Source: Megascapheus bottae (Eukaryota > Chordata > Mammalia > Rodentia > Geomyidae). From it: DNA of 64,000 nt. A model generated the notes under the pieces. That model made no database searches, was not told the origin of the DNA, and saw only the letters and a program-made list of their open reading frames with translations. This document shows positions 56,236 to 64,000 of this stretch, piece by piece. The stretch covers positions 3,957,859 through 4,021,858 of the forward strand of contig JANJXV010000040.1 of assembly GCA_024803745.1 (NCBI GenBank), read 5' to 3'. A program made the translations under genes and the position numbers. Within the stretch, counting starts at the first letter, position 1. Each line of letters begins with the position of its first letter.

Positions 56236-57219
56236 TCACTCACAGAACAGCCCCATTCCTCAGTGTCTCACCGAGTCTGGCAACTCTTACATCCATGTTA
56301 CAGCGGTGTCTGGTTTGAGGGTTCAGCACCCCGGAGCTGGAGGGCCTCTTACGATTTGTTTTGTGTGTGTTTTAATTTAAGAAACAATCACACAGGGATG
56401 ACTCCAGGCCACGCGCTATTGAGTTAGTTAAAACAACTAACCTATCTCATTTAACACAGCCAACACTGCACAGGGCAGGCTCAGCCCTGCCAATATTACC
56501 GGTGGAGCCGGCCGGGCCCCAGGGCTCAGGGTCAGGGCCCAGGGCGTTACAGGCCATCGCCCCCATCCCTGCGTGGACTTCACACCGGCCGCTCTCGGGA
56601 TCTGGGCTGTGCAGAGGTGCTGGGATGGAAGGGTTTTTTCTCCTGGCCGCCGGGCTCTGCTGTGGGGCAATCCAGGCTAGGCTCTTCCTGTCTTAGCTGG
56701 GAAGTCAAAGCTTGTTCCCTGAGCTCTCCCTGCACACTGCGGGGTGCACTTGCACCTCCTTATTACAGTGATGATGGTGATTAGCGCGGGGATTCAGAGG
56801 TAGAAACAAGGGTAGAGACTCGGCCCTGGTGGCCCCGGGGCCCTGCTCCCCCTCGGCGGGGCGGGGTGGGGGGGGAAGGAGGCCTCAAGGAGAAGAAACA
56901 CCAACCACCTTCCTCTTCATGAGCAGCTGGGGTGCCGGTACAGAGCTGGACTCACGGGGAGACGGAGGTGGGCAGGGCCCCGCTCCCTGAGGGCCTCCCT
57001 CCCAGGCTTTGGGAGAAAGCCAACGCGGCCTGGCCCGCCCGCCCACCTGCCCGGCTCTTCCTGCAGGGCTCAGGGTGGGCGAAGCCAGCGTGAGAACTCA
57101 CCAGCTGTGCCCACACCACCTCTGTGTGGACGTGTGAGCCAGGAGAGCCAGATCTCCCATCCCACTGGGAGCCAAGCCAGGGCACGGTGCTACACGGGGT
57201 GGGGTGTGGGGGGCAGCAC

Positions 57220-57277
57220 TGAGGAAGGAAGGAAGGAAGGAAGGAAGGAAGGAAGGAAGGAAGGAAGGAAGGAAGGA
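57220..57277. repeat. (GGAA)n microsatellite
   Basis: About 14 uninterrupted GGAA units, an ETS-core tandem. Confidence 0.96.
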
Positions 57278-57435
57278 TCCATACAGACTGAACCCGTCTT
57301 CCCTAGAGAGCTGGCTGTGTCCTCGGCCACAGTCCCAGGACTGCCTCCTGGCAGGACTCGTGAATGGAGGCGAGTCCAGGGCAATGCTGATGAGGAGCGG
57401 TACAGGATACTGGGATTGTGTGCGTGTGCCCGTGC

Positions 57436-57600
57436 GTGCTGGCACTAGGGCCTGACCCCGGGGCCTCACACTCTCGCTTGGTTTTGGGAGATGAGAGCAT
57501 TAATGGACGGCCCCCCTCCCCCGGCCCCTCCACCACCAGAGCTGGCTTCAAACCTCGGTCCTCAGATCGCAGCTTCCTGAGTCGCTGTGATTGCAGGGCT
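57436..57600 (-). mobile_element. Decayed dimeric SINE
   Basis: gctggcttcaaacctcggtc and agcttcctgagtcgctgtga; the ID-like half is mostly lost. Confidence 0.6.
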
Positions 57601-57935
57601 GGATAACTTCTTTCTTTTTACTAAGCCATGTCTTGGGAAACCGCTATTCAATATTTTTCTAATTTTTTTTTAAAACCATCCAACCACCAAAGGGTGCCTG
57701 CGATGCCAGTGCAGATTCTCCTTCTGCAGCGTCTAAATCATGTTTTTTTCTTAAGGAAATCAAAGCAACGTGCTGTCTCCTAGGCCCTTCTGTCTCTCAG
57801 GAGGAATTCGGAGAGCTCCGGGCTTTGGCCGTGAAGAGGATTTTAAAGCCCAGAAGGGAGGGCAGGTGAGGACGAGGCCCGGACTCTCAAGTCCTAAACC
57901 CTTTGTGCAGGCTGCCACATTGAGAAGCCTTTCTT

Positions 57936-58136
57936 TTGTGCTGGTCCTGGGTCTGGCGCTGTCTCTGAGCTCTTTTCCTCCAGGCTGGCGCTCTACCCCT
58001 TGAACCACAGCTCCACGTCTGGTTTTCTGGTGGTTCACTGGAGATCAGAGTCTCCTGGACTTTCTTGTCCTGGCTGGCTTTGAACCTCGATCCTCAGATC
58101 TCAGCCTCCTGAGTAGCTGGGATTACGGGCACCAGG
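57936..58136 (-). mobile_element. Dimeric SINE
   Basis: ctctaccccttgaaccacag, ctggctttgaacctcgatcc and gagtagctgggattacggg. Confidence 0.85.
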
Positions 58137-58555
58137 CAATATTAAGAATTAATACAGGATTAGACAGGAACAGGATGGAAAAAAAACCAGAAAACAAAAA
58201 CGATGTGTAAGTTCCCCACCTGGACAGCCTGGGCCTGACGGTGTTGGGTCCTTAGCGGCCGCCTGGAGGGCCTGGGGAGCTGCACTCACCTCCCCCCCCC
58301 CCCACAGGTCTCCATGGAGAACTGCTTCCCTGCTTTGCGCCCCCTCTCTGCGCCTCTCCTCGCCCAGAACTGCTGTCAGCACCTATTTCCTGTCCAGTCC
58401 CGGCAGGTCCACCAGCGGCTCATTCCGCGGGACAGGGAGTAATCTGCGCGGTACCCGGTCTGGAGGTGCAACAAGATGCAGCTCAAGGCCAAGGCAGCTG
58501 TGTTGTGTGCGTTTCCACTCTTCCAAAACGGGGGACGGAGTTCCCACGGCACTGT

Positions 58556-58743
58556 CCCTACTCAGGAGGCTGGGATCTGAGGATCGCGCGGTTTGAAGCC
58601 AACCCCAGGCAGGAAAGTCTGTGAGATTCTCATCTCTGACCAGGGCAAGAGCTGGACGTGGCGCCACTGGTAGAGTGCCAGCCTCGAGCAAGAAGCAGCT
58701 CAGGGACTGCGCCCAGGCCCTGAGTTCAAGCCCCAGGACTGGC
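58556..58743 (+). mobile_element. Dimeric SINE with CA tail
   Basis: ctcaggaggctgggatctga and gagttcaagccccaggactg; the CA run 58744-58782 begins at the SINE end. Confidence 0.82.
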
Positions 58744-59266
58744 GCGCGTGCACACGCGCACACACACACACACACACACACGGGGGGGGAGAGCTGGGGA
58801 AGATGGGGGTTGGCGGGGGAGATGGGGGCCAGTGAACCCCAGAGAGCCAGCGCCGACGCTGAGAGCAGCAGGGACGGCTGCATGCATCTCTTGCTCATTC
58901 ACGAACTTCCAGAAAAGGCTGGAAGGATGGAGAAGGGGTTTCGTTTGAAAAGTAGTGTTCCATGCTGACAGGATGCTTTGTTTCTTCTTCTTCTGAAGGG
59001 AAATAAGCTCCGGGAAGAGAGAGAGAGAGAAAGAGAGAGAGACAGGGAGGACGGCAGGAGCGGGGTGGGCGAGACGCGGAGGAGACATATGGGGAGGGGA
59101 GAGGGCGAGGAGCGGAACGCGGGGCGCGGTGGGAGCGGAACCGCCTCCAGACACAAAATGCCAGCCGTCTGGGGAGAAGCCTGGTTGTCAGGGTGGCATC
59201 GGCGCTCGCCGGAGCGGCGTCTCCTGTCTTCCTCCCCCAGCGCCGGGGACAGACAAAAAGACCTTC

Positions 59267-59418
59267 CAGGCAGCGCGCCCTGGCTCACACCTGGCATCCT
59301 GGCGACTCGGGAGGCGGAGGTCTGGAATGGTGCCGTGGCTCAAGAGGTAGAGCACCAGCCCTGAGCAGAGGATCCCAGGGGATGGCCAGGCCCTGGGCTC
59401 TACACCAGTACCCGGGCA
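59267..59418 (+). mobile_element. Dimeric SINE, middle deleted
   Basis: ccctggctcacacctggcat head joins almost at once to cgtggctcaagaggtagagc. Confidence 0.7.
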
Positions 59419-60045
59419 CGCACAGCCCCCAGACACCTCGCTAGCTCCCCGGCCCTTTCCCCAGGGGACGCTGCGCAGCGACCCCGGGTCTGGTGAACCA
59501 CGTCCACATCGCAGTCCGCGTGTATCCCGCGTCCGTCTGCTTGTGTGCCACCACGGCCACACCCCCAACGCGCCCCCCACGTGGGGTCCCGGCCACCGTG
59601 CCTGCCATGGCTCTCTGTGCTGCCCCCCAGCCTGTGCCCCCGCCCACTGCCCTGCCCCCCTCCCCTGCCCCTCCCCTCTCTTCCCCCCTCTTCTATTTTT
59701 TTAATGGTACCTGGATTTGAAATCCTCTTCCCAATCCCTCCTCCCTGCCCGTCCCTTCCTGTCCTGTGGCAAAAATGCACTCAAGTCCCTTGGTCATCTC
59801 ATGTTGTCACAGTATCTCACTTTGTTACCTGACGTATCGGATATATTTGTATTTGGTTATCTGAAATTGCAGAGGGAAGGGGGGAAAACGAGATGAGGGG
59901 TGGGGGGGAGGGAAATGGGGACCACGACATGAGAAGGGATCAATGTGTGGGAATTAAGGCACCTCCTATCTGGTGAATACAATGTCACCCTCCAATTAAT
60001 TACAATAAAATATATAAGAAAGGCACGCAAGCTCCAGGAGTGGCA

Positions 60046-61556
60046 CATGTGCACACGTCCACACACACGTCCACACACACATCCACACACGTCCACACAC
60101 ACACGTCCACACACACGTCCACACACGTCCACACACACGTCCACACACACACACGTCCACACACACACACGTCCACACACACACACGTCCACACACACAC
60201 ATCCACACACACGTCCACACACACGTCCACACACACACGTCCACACACACGTCCACACACACACACACACGTCCACGCACACGTCCACACACACACACAC
60301 ACGTCCACACACACACACACGTCCACACACACGTCCACACACACATCCACACACACGTCCACACACACGTCCACACACACGTCCACACACACACGTCCAC
60401 ACACACGTCCACACACACACACGTCCACGCACACGTCCACACACACACACACACGTCCACACACACACACACGTCCACACACACGTCCACACACACATCC
60501 ACACACACACACGTCCACACACACACACGTCCACACACACACACGTCCACACACACACATCCACACACACGTCCACACACACGTCCACACACACACACGT
60601 CCACACACACACATCCACACACACGTCCACACACACGTCCACACACACACACGTCCACACACACACACGTCCACACACACACACACGTCCACACACGTCC
60701 ACACACACGTCCACACACACACACGTCCACACACACACACGTCCACACACACACACGTCCACACACACACATCCACACACACGTCCACACACACGTCCAC
60801 ACACACACGTCCACACACACGTCCACACACACACACACACGTCCACGCACACGTCCACACACACACACGTCCACACACACACACACGTCCACACACACGT
60901 CCACACACACATCCACACACACGTCCACACACACGTCCACACACACGTCCACACACACACGTCCACACACACGTCCACACACACACACGTCCACGCACAC
61001 GTCCACACACACACACACACGTCCACACACACACACACGTCCACACACACGTCCACACACACATCCACACACACACACGTCCACACACACGTCCACATAC
61101 ACACACGTCCACACACACACATCCACACACACACACATCCACACACACGTCCACACACACGTCCACGCACACACACGTCCACACACACACGTCCACACAC
61201 ACACACACGTCCACACACACACACGTCCACACACACACACGTCCACACACACATCCACGCACACACGTCCACACACACACGTCCACACACGTCCACACAC
61301 ACACACGTCCACACACACATGTCCACACACACACACGTCCACACACACACACGTCCACACACACGTCCACACACACATGTCCACACACACACGTCCACAC
61401 ACGTCCACACACACACGTCCACGCACACGTCCACACACACGTCCACGCACATGTCCACATACACACGTCCACGCGCACACGTCCACATGCACACGTCCAC
61501 ACACATGTCCACGCGCACACGTCCACATGCACACGTCCACGCACACGTCCACACAC
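60046..61556. repeat. 1.5-kb CACACACGTCCA array
   Basis: About 115 units of (CA)n-CGTC with n mostly 3 to 6 and rare CATC variants; unit lengths of 10, 12 or 14 bp. Blocks recur in the same order, for example those around cgcacacgtcc at 60270, 60425, 60845 and 60990. Confidence 0.95.
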
Positions 61557-61671
61557 GTCAGATAGAGGGCGCGGCCCCATGCGGGGAGACAGAGGGGTCC
61601 TCCTGCTGCCCTGTTCTCCTCACAGGCCCAGGGTGGGCCCTGCTCAGAACCTCCGAAATGCCACCCACGGC

Positions 61672-62115
61672 AAATCACACGCACGCACACGCACACACAC
61701 ACATGCAGGCACGCACACACACACACGCACGCACGCGCACACACACATGCAGGCACGCACACACATGCAGGCACGCACACACACACATGCAGGCACGCAC
61801 ACACATGCAGGCACGCACACACATGCATGCACACACACACATGCATGCACACACACACACATGCAGGCACACACATGCACACACACACATGCATGCAGGC
61901 ACGCACACACACACATGCAGGCACGCACACACACACACATGCAGGCACGCACACACACACACATGCAGGCACGCACACACACGCACGCACGCACGCGCAC
62001 ACATGCAGGCACGCACACACACGCACACACGCACACACACACATGCAGGCACGCACATACATGCAGGCACGCACACACATGCATGCACACACACACACGC
62101 ACGCACGCGCACACC
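61672..62115. repeat. CA/ATGCAGGCACGC array
   Basis: Units acacacacatgcaggcacgc of about 18-22 bp with variable CA length; a unique 110-bp spacer separates it from the CGTC array. Confidence 0.94.
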
Positions 62116-62809
62116 GGGCTCCGGAACAGCTGCCCGGAAGGCGGGGGACGGGTGAGGCCCACTCCCCATGCTCTCCCCTCGTCCCTCAGCCCCCCACCTT
62201 CTCGCTCCTTCTAAACAGCATCCCCCCTTCCATTCTGAGGCACATGGGGAGTGAGCCCATTAAATCTCACAGCAGAGGGTAACGCAAAGCGGGGCATTTC
62301 CCAGGGCTGGCCACTTGCATTTCAAAACCACTTGTGTGCTCGGAAATTTAGCAGAGCATCCGTTTCCCACGGAGGCCGGCGTGCGCACGAAGGGGGCCTT
62401 TCAAGGCCGCGTACTGGGTGGGGAGAGGAGGAGGGGCTGCAGAAAAGCTGCATTCCTTTTGACGTTCATGGCTGGGGGCCGTCCAGTAAGTCACCTCTCC
62501 AGAGCTCACGGCTTGGCACCATCGTTGCACTTGACTGGCACTGGGGACACAGCAACGCAGCCATGCCGGCCCCGCAGGGCCAGACCCTAACCCACGCCGT
62601 GCCCCGGCCCCGGGATGCCTGCGGGCTTCGGGGCTGGGCAGCTGCGGGTGGTGCCCTAAAATGTGCCAGGGCACTGGAGGAACATGGAGCCGACGCTGAG
62701 AGAGCCCAGAACCACCCGCCAGCGGTCACCAGGGGCGACATGGTGCCGTCATCACCTCCCCCGACACCCGAGAACATTCCAGCAGACTTCTGGATCTGAA
62801 AGAGAACAT

Positions 62810-62856
62810 TCCCTCCCTCCCTCCCTCCCTCCCTCCCTCCCTCCCTCCCTCCCTCC
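62810..62856. repeat. (CCCT)n microsatellite
   Basis: About 11 CCCT units, next to a minus-strand SINE 3' end. Confidence 0.95.
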
Positions 62857-62861
62857 GCTTC

Positions 62862-63032
62862 GGTGCCAGTCCTGGGGCTTGAACTCAAGACCTGGCCTCT
62901 GCCTTTGAGCTTCTCCATTCATGGCTGGTGCTCTACCCCCTGGGCCACAGCTCCGCTTCCGGCATTTTGGTGGCTCATTGGAGGTGAGCGGCTCGGGGAC
63001 CGTTCCTGCCGGGGTAGCTGGGATTCCAGCCC
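62862..63032 (-). mobile_element. Dimeric SINE, left half shortened
   Basis: gccagtcctggggcttgaac and ctctaccccctgggccacag. Confidence 0.8.
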
Positions 63033-63497
63033 GAGCCTCCACCAGCAGGTCACTTCCTGGGCCGCTCCTTTCTGGACCACCGAGAGGTGGCGGAGTGGGG
63101 GTGCTCTCTGGGGTGCACGTGCGCTCTGCGGTCCCGGGGCGGGCAGGGGAGGAGCATTTGAGCTTTGTCCACACAGCCGGTCCCAGCTGGCTGGGGACAC
63201 GGGAGGGGGACGGGGCATGGAGGGGATGGAGCCGCTAGGGGCCGCTCCCCGCCACACTGGTCCCGAGGTAAGACGCACGGCAGAGCAGCAGGGTTGCTAG
63301 GTAGCACTGGGCGTCATGGCAACCGGACTCCTATTTTTAAAAGGTGTTGGTGAGCACACGCACACACATGCGTGTGCACTGAGGGGGAGGGGGTCCAGCA
63401 GTCCTCCAGGAAGCTCGGGGGTTTGCCATGGTGGGGCGGGGAGGGGGGACCGAGGCAAGGAAGATCAAAGCACCAGCTGATCCAGAACCCGGCACAT

Positions 63498-63690
63498 CAG
63501 AGGGTTCTCTCTTCCTCCCCCTCCTCCCCCTCCTCCTCCCCCTCCTCCTCTTCCCCCTCCTCCTCCTTCCCCTCTTCCTCCCCTTCCTCTTCCCCGCCCT
63601 CCCCCTCCTCCTCTTCCCCCTCCTCCTCCATCCTCCTCCCCCTCCTCCCCTTCTCCTCCTCCCCCTCCTCCTCCTCCTCCTCCTGCTTGT
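63498..63690. repeat. (CCTCCTCCC)n polypyrimidine tract
   Basis: Nearly 190 bp of C and T only, rich in CTCCTCC and CCCC; the transcript strand is GGA-rich. Confidence 0.93.
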
Positions 63691-64000
63691 CCACACAGCA
63701 GGAGTAAGAGGCTGTCCCACGGGTTTCCTTGGACGTTGTCAGCCCGGCTGGCCTTCACTCGCCAGGCCTTGGAAGCCTCTGGAGGTCTCTAGAGTCCACC
63801 CGGCGAGCTGAGCCCTGCCCCCCCTCTTCCCATGACGGCGGGTCTGCTTGCGCCACTCTGGGTCGTGGACACCCACAGATCCACGCACGCACCGTGGGAA
63901 CGTGTCACTGAGGGGGCCGGGCCGGTGGCGCCCTCTCCCGCCCCTGCGCCCACGTATCAGCTCCCATCTCCCATCTCCTTGCTACAAATCCAGACGTGGC

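Noticed and set aside
59857..62214. Open frames of 526-736 residues on both strands
   Set aside because: Direct products of the CA/CGTC arrays; low-complexity and frame-independent.

Overview
The window is vertebrate, almost certainly rodent, genomic DNA. It holds one protein-coding gene, GRIN2B (the GluN2B subunit of the NMDA-type glutamate receptor), on the minus strand. Ten coding exons with correct splice phases are visible. By content they correspond to exons 4 to 13 of the 13-exon mammalian gene, and the encoded protein is recognisably GluN2B throughout. The first coding exons lie beyond position 64000. The last exon runs off the window at position 1, so about 140 C-terminal residues and the 3' UTR are missing.

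Layout from the right edge, in the direction of transcription: partial intron 3 (34951-64000); exon 4 (34836-34950), end of the amino-terminal domain; intron 4 (21581-34835); exons 5 to 7 (21378-21580, 18545-18716, 18287-18440), the first half of the glutamate-binding domain; exon 8 (16116-16241), M1; exon 9 (14050-14279), the M2 pore loop and M3; exons 10 and 11 (6079-6239, 4543-4730), the second half of the ligand-binding domain; exon 12 (2401-2639), M4; exon 13 (1-1430), most of the cytoplasmic tail. No frameshift or in-frame stop was found in the exons, so the gene looks functional.

Everything else is intron. It is crowded with about 45 copies or fragments of a dimeric SINE: a B1/7SL-like left half, then a tRNA/ID-like right half with A-box and B-box motifs. 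There is also an unusual load of tandem repeats: a 2-kb GT/CTGT block, a 14-bp E-box minisatellite, a 23-bp minisatellite, a 20-bp GC-box minisatellite touching the exon 5 acceptor, a G-rich quadruplex-type array and a 1.5-kb CA/CGTC array. The SINE type is what I remember from geomyoid rodents (kangaroo rats, pocket mice, pocket gophers), so I infer a rodent of that group; this rests on recall.

The main biological signal is the state of GRIN2B itself. From memory the mammalian gene spans over 400 kb and is AT-rich. Here exons 4-13 fit in 35 kb, with GC-saturated third positions, GC-biased amino-acid changes in the tail (including a polyglycine run), and a 104-bp intron with a GC rather than GT donor. 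I found no second gene and no new enzymatic or defence system. Several very long open frames are by-products of tandem repeats.
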